Shown: piece after piece, positions 1-5,855 of the stretch | Layout: each line of letters begins with the position of its first letter | How positions within the stretch are numbered: position 1 is the stretch's first letter | Origin: Chloroflexota bacterium | GTDB taxonomy: Bacteria; Chloroflexota; Anaerolineae; B4-G1; SLSP01 | Assembly: GCA_012798275.1 (NCBI GenBank) | Contig: JAAZNO010000610.1 | Span: 1 to 6,139, forward strand | Reading direction: 5' to 3' | Length of the DNA: 6,139 nucleotides | The notes under the pieces: model-generated | Told to the model about the DNA's origin: nothing | Seen by the model: only the letters and a program-made list of their open reading frames with translations | Databases searched by the model: none | Made by a program: the position numbers and the translations under genes

Positions 1-1
1 A

Positions 2-271
2 AAACAGCTCACCCTGCGCAACAGCACAATCCCCGCCAACAGCGCGGCGCTGGCCTCGCCGGAGGTCCGCGCCCTCAAGACCGTAGCCACCTTTGGCGCG
101 GCGCTGCATCGGGGGACGCCGATGGCCAATCACCCCTACGCCGATTGTCCCTGGGGCCCGGTCGGCGATGCCGTAACCGCCATCTGGAGCGGTGTCCTCA
201 CCCCGGCGGTGGCGGTCGAACAGGCGCAGGCAAGCCTGGAAGCCTGCGCTGCCTCCATCCGAGGGAGATGA
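2..271 (+). CDS. C-terminal end of a MalE-like sugar ABC transporter substrate-binding protein (partial)
   Basis: An open frame enters from the left edge and gives 89 codons before TGA at 269-271. The peptide resembles the last helices of maltose/maltodextrin-type extracellular binding proteins (bacterial extracellular solute-binding family 1). The recognisable parts are a stretch reading RNSTIPANSAAL, a 'Pxx-Y-x3-PWGPVGDAV' segment near residues 45-58 that matches the conserved 'W-GP-x-x-DA' region, and a closing 'IWSGVLTPAVAVEQAQASL' helix like the usual ending in which the repeated C-terminal helices pack on the C lobe. The intact protein would bind a sugar outside the membrane for a carbohydrate ABC importer. 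Its signal peptide and most of both lobes lie off the window, so the substrate cannot be guessed. The sequence 'CAASIRGR' after the last helix is a short tail. No clear intrinsic terminator follows, so whether it is the last gene of its operon is unknown. Family call is fairly sure; subfamily is not. Confidence 0.8.
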   Translation, partial: KQLTLRNSTIPANSAALASPEVRALKTVATFGAALHRGTPMANHPYADCPWGPVGDAVTAIWSGVLTPAVAVEQAQASLEACAASIRGR

Positions 272-484
272 GGGGATCGGCGTCATTGTTTTCGTCTCGC
301 CGGGGAAGTGGCTCACGGATGAACACGAAAAAACACGGAGAGAACGGAATTCTGTCCATGAGAGTTGTGGAAAGGCAAGTCCAGAGGAAGTGAGGTCGCT
401 GGCCAGCGGGAGGAGACGTCCCTGGGCTTGTACGATCTGGAGCGGTTCACTTATGGCATCCCATCGCCCCATCGCAGCAGGGAA
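272..484. other. Intergenic stretch without a recognisable gene
   Basis: This is the first part of the 730-bp gap between the sugar-binding protein and livJ. I translated the plausible frames on both strands and saw no family resemblance. The only structure is a 5-bp inverted pair (CGGCG at 278-282 with CGCCG at 298-302, 15-nt loop, no T-run) and the decamer repeat listed separately. The remainder of the gap holds the hicBA remnant and the livJ leader. Confidence 0.6.
314..343. repeat. Three tandem degenerate decamers of the CACGGATGAA type
   Basis: The units are CACGGATGAA (314-323), CACGAAAAAA (324-333) and CACGGAGAGA (334-343). All three share CACG at a fixed 10-bp period and an A-rich second half; a decayed fourth unit may follow (ACGGAATTCT). 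Read on the other strand this is the familiar 'TCCGTGTT...CGTGTTCATCCGTG' pattern that occurs as non-coding filler between genes in many environmental bacterial genomes. I know of no agreed function. The 10-bp period is close to one DNA turn, so the CACG blocks and A-runs fall on one face of the helix, which could affect bending; that is inference. Confidence 0.6.
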
Positions 485-513
485 TGGACAATTCACGACG
501 GCGGGTGTATTAT
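485..513 (+). promoter_or_regulatory. Predicted sigma70-type promoter of the hicBA remnant
   Basis: TGGACA at 485-490 matches the -35 consensus at five of six bases. TATTAT at 508-513 matches the -10 consensus at five of six, with an optimal 17-nt spacer. Transcription would begin near 520, about 25 nt before the hicB start codon, and a GAGGAG ribosome site lies at 533-538. It is the best promoter match I found in the window. As the hicBA genes below it are broken and no terminator is evident before livJ, read-through from here into livJ is possible (inference). Confidence 0.6.
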
Positions 514-545
514 AGCAGTAAACGCCAGTGAAGAGGAGCAGGGGA

Positions 546-653
546 ATGGCGACGCTCACCTTGACGGCAATGGTCCATCAGGAAGACGCTCTGTTCAACC
601 GCCCGTTCTTGACTGTTTTTGAAGCCGCCGTAGTAGAGACGGCATATGCCTGA
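546..653 (+). pseudogene. hicB: hicB-like antitoxin remnant, internally deleted
   Basis: An ATG 7 nt after a GAGGAG site (533-538) opens a 35-codon frame ending at TGA 651-653. Its first part, MATLTLTAMVHQED, matches the start of HicB-type antitoxins, whose partly degraded RNase-H-like domain usually begins 'LTLTAVIHQEDD-hydrophobic'. Its last part, 'NRPFLTVFEAAVVETA', matches the usual ending 'RPLLTTFEVAVAE'. Joined directly, they lack the middle of the domain (the segment with the 'CPE-GTVSQG' and 'EEALANLKEATELY' elements), roughly 35-40 codons. The frame is kept across the join, so a 35-residue peptide could be made, but it should not fold as HicB or neutralise a toxin. The stop overlaps the hicA start in ATGCCTGA (646-653), the compact arrangement expected of an intact hicBA pair, which strongly supports the call. 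The deletion size is estimated from memory of the family, not from an alignment. Confidence 0.8.
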
Positions 654-879
654 GCTACGACGCGTGTCCGGGGCAGATGCCATCGCCACCCTGGAACCGT
701 TGGGGGTGTGTTCCTGCGCCAGCAGGGAAGCCATGTCGTCTTGAAGAAACAGACTGCGCAAGGAGCGGGGGAATGTGGGGTTCCCTTACACCGCGAGTGA
801 GCTATCGGTATGTCCCCTACGGCCACCGCGCCGCAGCTGTCTTGCCTGAGCGCGGGTTAGCCTGGCTGAGGTCGTATGA
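646..879 (+). pseudogene. hicA: hicA-like mRNA interferase toxin remnant, frameshifted
   Basis: The frame starts at ATG 646, inside the end of hicB, and reads MPELRRVSGADAIATLEPLG, the standard opening of HicA (YcfA) toxins. At the G-run 702-706 the frame slips. From 708 the protein continues as VFLRQQGSHVVLKKQTAQG and then 'ECGVPLHRE'. This includes the family hallmark R-Q-x-GSH, whose histidine (codon 732-734) is the catalytic residue, and the 'VPLH' strand. A TGA at 798-800 interrupts where the family has 'LA-GTL', 'AIG' follows, and another slip near 811-817 restores the first frame. The last helix 'ARVSLAEVV' ends at TGA 877-879, with one more in-frame stop at 847-849. Total length (78 codon equivalents) fits an intact HicA. 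With at least two frameshifts and stops it cannot give an active RNase, consistent with its antitoxin also being broken. Sequencing error is unlikely to explain this many lesions plus the hicB deletion. Confidence 0.82.
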
Positions 880-918
880 GCATGGAGAGGTCCTGATCTG
901 GCACAAGGGCCCACCCCG

Positions 919-926
919 AAAGGAGG
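919..926 (+). promoter_or_regulatory. Orphan strong Shine-Dalgarno sequence (AAAGGAGG)
   Basis: AAAGGAGG is an almost perfect anti-16S match, yet no ATG, GTG or TTG stands 5-10 nt after it. The only candidate is an ATT at 931, which would open a 24-codon frame ending at TGA 1003-1005, overlapping the livJ start as ATGA. The arrangement resembles a translationally coupled leader peptide, but initiation at ATT is rare and the peptide resembles nothing I know. It may be a relic of a lost gene or chance in a purine-rich stretch. Confidence 0.3.
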
Positions 927-968
927 CACTATTCACTATCGAAGAAATCACTTCAAATGTAAGTTCGC

Positions 969-985
969 ATTGTCATTCACACAAT
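969..985. repeat. Short inverted repeat ATTGT-N7-ACAAT in the livJ leader
   Basis: ATTGT (969-973) and ACAAT (981-985) are perfect inverted arms around a 7-nt centre, ending five bases before the livJ ribosome site at 990-995. The 17-bp dyad could be an operator for a dimeric regulator of livJ or a weak RNA hairpin next to the ribosome site. The arms are too short to exclude chance, and I see no second copy upstream of the other genes. Confidence 0.3.
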
Positions 986-989
986 CAAG

Positions 990-995
990 AAGGAG
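990..995 (+). promoter_or_regulatory. Ribosome binding site of livJ (AAGGAG)
   Basis: AAGGAG ends 6 nt before ATG 1002 and fixes that start, which is also the one that gives a proper lipoprotein signal peptide. Confidence 0.85.
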
Positions 996-1001
996 AGACT
1001 C

Positions 1002-2165
1002 ATGAACAGGCGAGTGTTCGCGATGGTAACCCTGGTAGTTACACTGTCGGCCTTGTTTGCCGGCTGCGCTGGACAGGGCGCCCAGACGGAAACGATCAAA
1101 ATTGGCCTCCAGGCGCCTCTCACCGGCGATTACGCTGCCGAAGGCCAGTGGGCGAAGCAAAGTGTCGAGGTGGCTGCTGAGCTCATCAACGCCAGGGGCG
1201 GCGTCTTAGGCAAGCAAATCGAAATTGTCGTGGCGGATGACGCTTCCAACCCCAAAGACAGCGCTCTCGCGGCGCAAAAGCTCATTGCCCAAGGCCTGCA
1301 AGAGGTGATTGCTTCCTACGGCTCATCGGTAACGGCGCCTGCCGCTGACCTGTACGATGCGAATAAAGTCGTCTCGGTGGGCTACGGCTGTACCGCCGTT
1401 CGCTTGACGATGGACAAGCAGCGCCCCTATTTCTTCCGCACCGCCGGGCGTGATGACACCCAATCCGAATTCTTCGTCAAATTCGCGACCGAAGTGCTCA
1501 ACGCTAAACGCATCGCCATCATGCACGATAACCAGGACTATGGCAAGGGCGTGGCCGACGACGCCATGCGCTTCCTGCAGCCCTACATTGATTCCGGACA
1601 AGTCGAGGTCGTCTACTTCGACGCCATCACTCCCGGCGAGAGCGACTATTCCGCGGTCATCAGCCAGCTCAAAGAGCTCAAGCCGGATGTCTGGTTCTTC
1701 ACCGCCTACTACGCCGAGGCGGCGCTGTTGCTCAAACAGGCTCGCGAAGCCGGCTTGACCACCATCTTCGTGGGCAACAACTCGGTGCCCACCCCGGAAT
1801 TCGAGAAAATCGCGGGCGTGGACGCCATCAAGGGGTCCATTCATCTAAATGAGCCGATGCCGCAATTCCTGGACTTCCCCGAGTCCCATGAATTCTTGAA
1901 CGCCTACAGAGCGAAGTACAACGAGCTCCCTGGCTCCATCTGGGCCGTTTATGCCGCGGATGCTCTCAATGCTCTCGCGGCGGCGATTGAAAAGGCCGGC
2001 AGCACCGACCCCGATCAAGTGGCCAACGCCATGCGCACGATGACCGACGCCAGAGGCATCACCGGCCCGCTGCTGTTCACCGAGCGTGGCGACAGAAAAG
2101 ACATCCCCTATTATGCTTACATCTACAACGATCAGGGCGTATTAGAGCTCTACAGCGGCCAATAA
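1002..2165 (+). CDS. livJ: Branched-chain/hydrophobic amino acid ABC transporter, substrate-binding lipoprotein (LivJ-type)
   Basis: This 387-residue protein would bind an amino acid outside the cytoplasmic membrane and hand it to the LivH/LivM permease. Residues 1-21 form a lipoprotein signal peptide (positive NRR, a hydrophobic core, then LFAG before Cys22), so the mature protein should be lipid-anchored. Residues 32-80 show the standard opening of the type-1 periplasmic-binding fold of this family (Peripla_BP_6): 'IKIGLQAPLTGDYA', 'ELINARGGVLGK', and 'VVADDASNP'. 'YGSSVTAP' near 106-113 corresponds to the loop that holds the ligand's alpha-carboxylate and amino groups in LivJ-like proteins. 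'YFFRTAGRDDTQ' and 'IAIMHDNQDYGKG' are further family landmarks. Length is typical. It is the first gene of the liv operon, separated from livH by 117 nt with a hairpin. The substrate cannot be fixed: members of this family also take amides, urea or aromatic compounds, and no biosynthetic or catabolic gene lies nearby to point to one. Confidence 0.93.
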   Translation: MNRRVFAMVTLVVTLSALFAGCAGQGAQTETIKIGLQAPLTGDYAAEGQWAKQSVEVAAELINARGGVLGKQIEIVVADDASNPKDSALAAQKLIAQGLQEVIASYGSSVTAPAADLYDANKVVSVGYGCTAVRLTMDKQRPYFFRTAGRDDTQSEFFVKFATEVLNAKRIAIMHDNQDYGKGVADDAMRFLQPYIDSGQVEVVYFDAITPGESDYSAVISQLKELKPDVWFFTAYYAEAALLLKQAREAGLTTIFVGNNSVPTPEFEKIAGVDAIKGSIHLNEPMPQFLDFPESHEFLNAYRAKYNELPGSIWAVYAADALNALAAAIEKAGSTDPDQVANAMRTMTDARGITGPLLFTERGDRKDIPYYAYIYNDQGVLELYSGQ

Positions 2166-2168
2166 GAT

Positions 2169-2203
2169 CCCCCGGACCGTAAGGCCGGCTAAACCACCGG
2201 GGG
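2169..2203 (+). promoter_or_regulatory. GC-rich stem-loop between livJ and livH
   Basis: CCCCCGG (2169-2175) pairs perfectly with CCGGGGG (2197-2203) around a 21-nt loop, starting four bases after the livJ stop. No T-run follows, so it is not a standard intrinsic terminator. A stem in this place is typical of binding-protein operons, where it guards the 3' end of the binding-protein message against exonucleases or causes partial termination. The right arm is also part of a 12-bp palindrome, GGGGGCGCCCCC (2199-2210), giving a competing fold. The rest of the gap up to 2282 shows only a small CGGG-CGCT-CCCG hairpin (2243-2254). Confidence 0.55.
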
Positions 2204-2269
2204 CGCCCCCATGGCAGCCTGACATGCGAGGGCGAGGGTGCGCGGGCGCTCCCGGTGGAACTACGAGAG

Positions 2270-2274
2270 AGGAG
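2270..2274 (+). promoter_or_regulatory. Ribosome binding site of livH (AGGAG)
   Basis: AGGAG within GAGAGGAG lies 8 nt before ATG 2283. It decides this start against an in-frame GTG at 2238 further upstream, which would add 15 polar residues unlike the family and lacks well-placed support. Confidence 0.8.
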
Positions 2275-2282
2275 ATTCTTTT

Positions 2283-3197
2283 ATGCAAGTGCTTCTCGAA
2301 CAGTTAGTGAATGGCCTGACCATCGGCACTTTCTATGCCCTGGTGGCCATGGGATATTCGATGGTCTATGGCATCATGAAACTCATCAATTTCGCTCATG
2401 GCGACCTGTTTACTCTGGGCAGTTATCTGGGATATACGCTACTGGTCATTGGCGGCGGTTGGGTGACGACCACTTTTGGCGTCTGGGGCGGCGTGGTCGT
2501 CGCAGTTCTAGGCGCCATGCTGGGCATCGGCATTGCCGGCCTGCTGCTTGAACGGGTGGCCTATGCCCCCGTTTACAAAGCGGGCCGTTTGCCGCTAGTG
2601 GTCTCAGCCTTGGGCGCTTCAATTTTCATCTCGAATGGCATCATGGCCGTCTGGGGTCCACGGTTCCAGGCCTATCCCGCCACCAGCATTCCATCCGGCA
2701 GTATTCTGCTATTTGGGGATTTCAGAATTACCATCCTCAAGCTCGTGACCATTCTGGTAGCCTTTGCGCTGATGGCCTTAATCTACTTCATCGTCGAGAA
2801 AACCCTGTTCGGCGCCGCCGTCCGCGCGATGGCCCTGGACCGTGAGACCGCGACGTTGATGGGCATTGATTTCCGAAAAATCATCCTCTTCGTCTTTTTC
2901 GTGGGACCGGCGCTGGGCGCCCTGGCAGGGGTCTTTGCCGGGCTGAACTATACCCGCATCATCTTCAACCTCGGATGGAGCTACGGGCTGAAAGCATTTA
3001 CCGCCGTGATTCTGGGGGGCATCGGGAACATTCCCGGCGCGATGCTCGGCGGCATCATGCTGGGCTTGATGGAAGCGCTCTTCGAGGGTCTTGTGTCCGG
3101 CGCCTGGAAAAACGTCTTTGTCTTTATCATCCTCATCATCATTCTCATCGTCAGGCCCACCGGCCTCATCGGCGAGAAAATCGCCGAGAAAGTCTAA
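2283..3197 (+). CDS. livH: Branched-chain amino acid ABC transporter permease LivH
   Basis: The 304-residue product is an integral membrane protein, mostly hydrophobic segments, of the BPD_transp_2 family. With the LivM half of the next gene it would form the channel of the importer. Family landmarks are the start 'LVNGLTIGTFYALVAMGYSMVYGI', which leads into 'KLINFAHGDLFTLGSY' (a near-invariant region of LivH), the cytoplasmic loop 'ALDRETATLMGID' (about 184-196) that docks on the ATPases as the EAA-like element, 'LKAFTAVILGGIGNIPGAM', and the ending 'IVRPTGLIGEK'. Length is normal for LivH. The TAA is followed two bases later by the ATG of the LivM-LivG gene, so the two are probably translationally coupled. 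The last codons (ATCGGCGAGAAA then ATCGCCGAGAAA, 3168-3191) are an 11-of-12 tandem duplication, and the second copy places a weak purine stretch before the next start. Confidence 0.93.
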   Translation: MQVLLEQLVNGLTIGTFYALVAMGYSMVYGIMKLINFAHGDLFTLGSYLGYTLLVIGGGWVTTTFGVWGGVVVAVLGAMLGIGIAGLLLERVAYAPVYKAGRLPLVVSALGASIFISNGIMAVWGPRFQAYPATSIPSGSILLFGDFRITILKLVTILVAFALMALIYFIVEKTLFGAAVRAMALDRETATLMGIDFRKIILFVFFVGPALGALAGVFAGLNYTRIIFNLGWSYGLKAFTAVILGGIGNIPGAMLGGIMLGLMEALFEGLVSGAWKNVFVFIILIIILIVRPTGLIGEKIAEKV

Positions 3198-3199
3198 CC

Positions 3200-5071
3200 A
3201 TGAACCCGCTAACTCCAAAGGGGTTACCGCGCCTGCTAAAATTTCAGGGGCGGCAAGAAGCACCCGCCAAAGGCAGAAAATCCCGAGGGCTCCTGGCGCT
3301 CTTGATTGCGCTGCTTATCGCCTACCCCTTTCTGCCCTTTGTGAACAGCTACTGGATTGACGTGGCTTTTTTTGTCGGGATCTACGTCCTGCTGGGGCTG
3401 AGCCTGAATATCATCTTGGGAGAAGTAGGACTGTTTAACCTGGGTCACGCGGCATTCTATGCGATTGGCGCCTATACCACCGCCATCCTCTACACGCAAT
3501 TCCAGGTGCCCATTTTGCTGCTGCTCCCATTGAGCGCGCTGATTGCGGGCGGTTTTGCCTATCTCGTGACCTCCCCCATCATCCACCTGCGCGGTGATTA
3601 TCTGTGCATTGTCACCATTGGTATTGGGGAAATTGTCCGCATCACGGCGCTGAACAATCCCTTTGACCTGACGAAAGGGGCCAATGGGATTACAGGTGTG
3701 GGCAACCCTGATTTTGGACTTTTCGCCATCCAATCCCCCACCCAGTTCTATTACTACATCTGGGTCATTATCGCGCTGGTCATTATTGGGCTGATTAACC
3801 TGCAAAAATCGAGAGTGGGTCGGGCATGGAACTACATTCGGGAAGATGAAATCGCGGCGGAAGCCAGCGGCATCAACGTGCGCCACTACAAACTTTTAGC
3901 CTTCGTTATCGGCACGGCGCTCGCGGGTGTCGCCGGCAATATCTACGGCTCCAAGATGATGATTGTGTCTCCCAGCAACTTCACCTTTATGGAATCTTGC
4001 CTGATCTTCGTCATCGTCCTGTTGGGCGGCTTAGGTTCGATTCCCGGGAATCTTCTGGGCGCCACCATTATCGTGGTCTTCCCCGAGATTTTCAGGCAGT
4101 TCGCCAGCTACCGCTTGCTCTTCTTCGGGGCGGCGCTGGTGGCGATGATGGTATTTCGGCCTGGCGGCATTTTGCCACGCAAAAGGGAACGGGCGGGTCT
4201 CCGCGGCCTCGGTATCTCCAGGTTGCCGGCGGACGAGGATGCCTTCCTGCAGGAGGCCCTGAGAGCGGCCCCCGTGGCAAGTGCGGGGGCCGTTCAGCCT
4301 GCAGAGAATGCCATCGTTCTGGAAACCCAACAGATAACGATGCAGTTCGGCGGACTTGTAGCGGTGAACCAGTTCGACCTCAAAGTGAGAAAAGGGCAGA
4401 TTACGGCGCTGATTGGCCCTAACGGCGCAGGAAAGACCACCCTCTTCAATGTCATCACCGGGATTTATCATCCCCACTCCGGCAAAGTACTGTTCATGGG
4501 CGAGGACATCACCCGGCTCAAGCCGCACCGCATTATCGCCAAGGGAATTGCGCGGACCTTTCAGAACATCCGCCTGTTCCCGTCGCTGACCTGCATCGAA
4601 AATGTCATGTCTGGCCCGCACTGCCATGCCCATCACGGCGTCTGGCCGGCGCTCTTCCACTTCGCTGGGCAGCAGAAAGAGGAGCGTACCATTCTGGAAG
4701 CCGCGGCGCGCCGTTTGCACCAGGTGGGGCTCTGGGACTACCGCAATGAATTGGCACGGAACTTGCCCTATGGCAAGCAAAAGATGCTGGAAATCGCTCG
4801 CGCGCTGGCTTCTGACCCCCAGCTGCTCATTCTGGATGAGCCATCCTCGGGATTGAATGACAAAGAAACCGAGGAGCTCATGGAATTCCTCACGCGCCTG
4901 GTACACGAAGGCTTCACCATCCTGCTCATCGAGCACGATATGAATGTCGTCATGGGCATCTCGGACCGGGTAACCGTGATGGACATGGGCTACAAGATTG
5001 CCGAAGACCTCCCACAGAATATCTACAACAACCCCAAGGTCATTGAGGCTTATCTTGGAAAGGAGGAGTAA
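3200..5071 (+). CDS. livM-livG: Fused branched-chain amino acid ABC transporter permease/ATPase (LivM-LivG)
   Basis: A single 623-codon frame joins two proteins that are separate in E. coli. Residues about 30-328 are LivM: hydrophobic segments, 'LSLNIILGEVGLFNLGHAAF' with NLGH at 80-83, the coupling loop 'DEIAAEASGINVRHYKL' (about 216-232), and the ending 'VFRPGGILPRKRER'. Residues about 329-371 are an alanine-rich, charged cytoplasmic linker. Residues 372-623 are LivG: Walker A GPNGAGKT (406-413), Q-loop Gln455, signature LPYGKQ (522-527, the usual LivG form of LSGGQ), Walker B LLILDE (542-547), H-loop His579, and the LivG-specific tail with 'VIEAYLG'. All ATPase residues are present, so that half should be active. 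There is no stop or frame change at the join. The start at ATG 3200, two bases after livH, gives the usual basic N-terminus; its ribosome site (GAGAAA, 3186-3191) is weak, suggesting coupling to livH. An in-frame upstream start near 2975 lies inside livH and is rejected. Similar fusions exist in some Liv systems, so this is uncommon rather than new. Confidence 0.92.
   Translation: MNPLTPKGLPRLLKFQGRQEAPAKGRKSRGLLALLIALLIAYPFLPFVNSYWIDVAFFVGIYVLLGLSLNIILGEVGLFNLGHAAFYAIGAYTTAILYTQFQVPILLLLPLSALIAGGFAYLVTSPIIHLRGDYLCIVTIGIGEIVRITALNNPFDLTKGANGITGVGNPDFGLFAIQSPTQFYYYIWVIIALVIIGLINLQKSRVGRAWNYIREDEIAAEASGINVRHYKLLAFVIGTALAGVAGNIYGSKMMIVSPSNFTFMESCLIFVIVLLGGLGSIPGNLLGATIIVVFPEIFRQFASYRLLFFGAALVAMMVFRPGGILPRKRERAGLRGLGISRLPADEDAFLQEALRAAPVASAGAVQPAENAIVLETQQITMQFGGLVAVNQFDLKVRKGQITALIGPNGAGKTTLFNVITGIYHPHSGKVLFMGEDITRLKPHRIIAKGIARTFQNIRLFPSLTCIENVMSGPHCHAHHGVWPALFHFAGQQKEERTILEAAARRLHQVGLWDYRNELARNLPYGKQKMLEIARALASDPQLLILDEPSSGLNDKETEELMEFLTRLVHEGFTILLIEHDMNVVMGISDRVTVMDMGYKIAEDLPQNIYNNPKVIEAYLGKEE
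5060..5066 (+). promoter_or_regulatory. Ribosome binding site of livF (AAGGAGG)
   Basis: A near-perfect AAGGAGG sits inside the last codons of the preceding gene, 6 nt before ATG 5073. It sets the livF start, rejecting an in-frame upstream ATG at 4998, and makes livF the best-initiated gene of the downstream part. Confidence 0.85.
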
Positions 5072-5072
5072 G

Positions 5073-5828
5073 ATGAGCACGCTGCTTGCCATCAAGAATC
5101 TTACCGTAGCTTACGGCGCCGTCGAAGCGCTCAAAGGCGTCGCTTTTGAAATACAGGAAGGGGATGTGGTAGCCGTTTTGGGCGCTAACGGCGCCGGCAA
5201 AACCACCTTGCTCAAAGCCATTTCCGGCCTGGTTCCCATCAAAACCGGATCCATCACATTGAAGGGCGCGGACCTGAGCCAATACCCGGCGTTTCGATTG
5301 GCCGGAATGGGGATTATGCACATCCCAGAAGGACGCCGGGTCTTCGCAACACTTTCCGTTGAGGAAAACCTCAACCTGGGCGCCTGGAGCGTTCGCGGCA
5401 AGATTACGCCTCAAGCACTCCAACAGAACCTGGACTGGGTATATGAGCTCTTCCCGATTTTGAGGGACAGAAAGAAACAGTTAGCCGGAACGCTTTCGGG
5501 CGGAGAACAGCAGATGCTGGCGATTGGCAGAGGATTGATCTCGCGGCCCCGAATTCTGCTCCTGGATGAGCCTTCGTTAGGACTGGCGCCGATTTTGGTA
5601 TCCGAAATCTTTCGGGTGATCCAGAAAATTCACGAGGAGGAAGGGGTCACCATCCTGCTGGTGGAACAGAACGCGCGCAAGGCCCTGGGGATTGCGAACT
5701 ATGGCTATATTTTGGAGACCGGGAAAATCGCACTGCATGACACGGCGGCCCGGCTCAGGGAGAACGACCACATAAAGGCTGCATATTTGGGGGGCGGAAG
5801 ACTGCAAAGGAAGAACCAGCCCGCATAG
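5073..5828 (+). CDS. livF: Branched-chain amino acid ABC transporter ATP-binding protein LivF
   Basis: The 251-residue protein is the second ATPase of the importer and would pair with the LivG half of the fusion beneath LivH/LivM. Visible motifs in order are Walker A GANGAGKTT (37-45), 'PEGRRVF' (85-91), which follows the Q-loop region and is typical of LivF, 'TLSVEENLNLGAW', signature LSGGEQ (141-146), Walker B LLLDE (ending Asp165-Glu166), the D-loop 'SLGLAP', and 'LVEQNA' (about 196-201). In this last motif Gln199 stands where most ABC ATPases have the switch histidine; that is normal for LivF, so the His579 of LivG and this Gln make an asymmetric pair. Length is slightly above the common 235-240 residues because of a polar tail (GGGRLQRKNQPA). 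The start is one base after the preceding stop. The gene ends the operon; a transposase relic begins soon after on the other strand, and no clear terminator is seen. Confidence 0.94.
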   Translation: MSTLLAIKNLTVAYGAVEALKGVAFEIQEGDVVAVLGANGAGKTTLLKAISGLVPIKTGSITLKGADLSQYPAFRLAGMGIMHIPEGRRVFATLSVEENLNLGAWSVRGKITPQALQQNLDWVYELFPILRDRKKQLAGTLSGGEQQMLAIGRGLISRPRILLLDEPSLGLAPILVSEIFRVIQKIHEEEGVTILLVEQNARKALGIANYGYILETGKIALHDTAARLRENDHIKAAYLGGGRLQRKNQPA

Positions 5829-5855
5829 GGGCGATAGCTGCGCCGGCCGGCAACT

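Noticed and set aside
278..302. CGGCG/CGCCG stem as a terminator for the sugar-binding protein gene
   Set aside because: Only 5 bp, a 15-nt loop and no T-run after it; too weak to call.
510..826. Two short open frames on the minus strand over the hicBA region
   Set aside because: The + strand frames there carry HicB and HicA motifs; the antisense peptides do not match any family I know.
677..1180. Open frame of 167 codons on the + strand running through the hicA remnant into livJ
   Set aside because: It overlaps the signal peptide and binding domain of livJ in another frame, crosses hicA in a frame different from its motifs, and resembles nothing.
1323..1844. Open frame of 173 codons on the minus strand opposite livJ, and a similar one at 3236-3886
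   Set aside because: Both are antisense shadows with low-complexity Asp/Gly/Val-rich or Asn/Gln-rich peptides and no ribosome site or family resemblance.
2238..2282. GTG 2238 as the livH start
   Set aside because: It would add 15 charged residues before a normal LivH N-terminus, while ATG 2283 has AGGAG at 8 nt.
4031..5095. Open frame of 354 codons on the minus strand opposite the LivM-LivG fusion and livF
   Set aside because: It is the antisense of clearly coding sequence with all ABC ATPase motifs on the + strand; its peptide resembles no family and such frames are common in GC-rich genes.
5842..5851. GCCGGCCGGC palindrome after livF as a terminator
   Set aside because: A continuous palindrome without a loop or T-run, and it may belong to the transposase relic.
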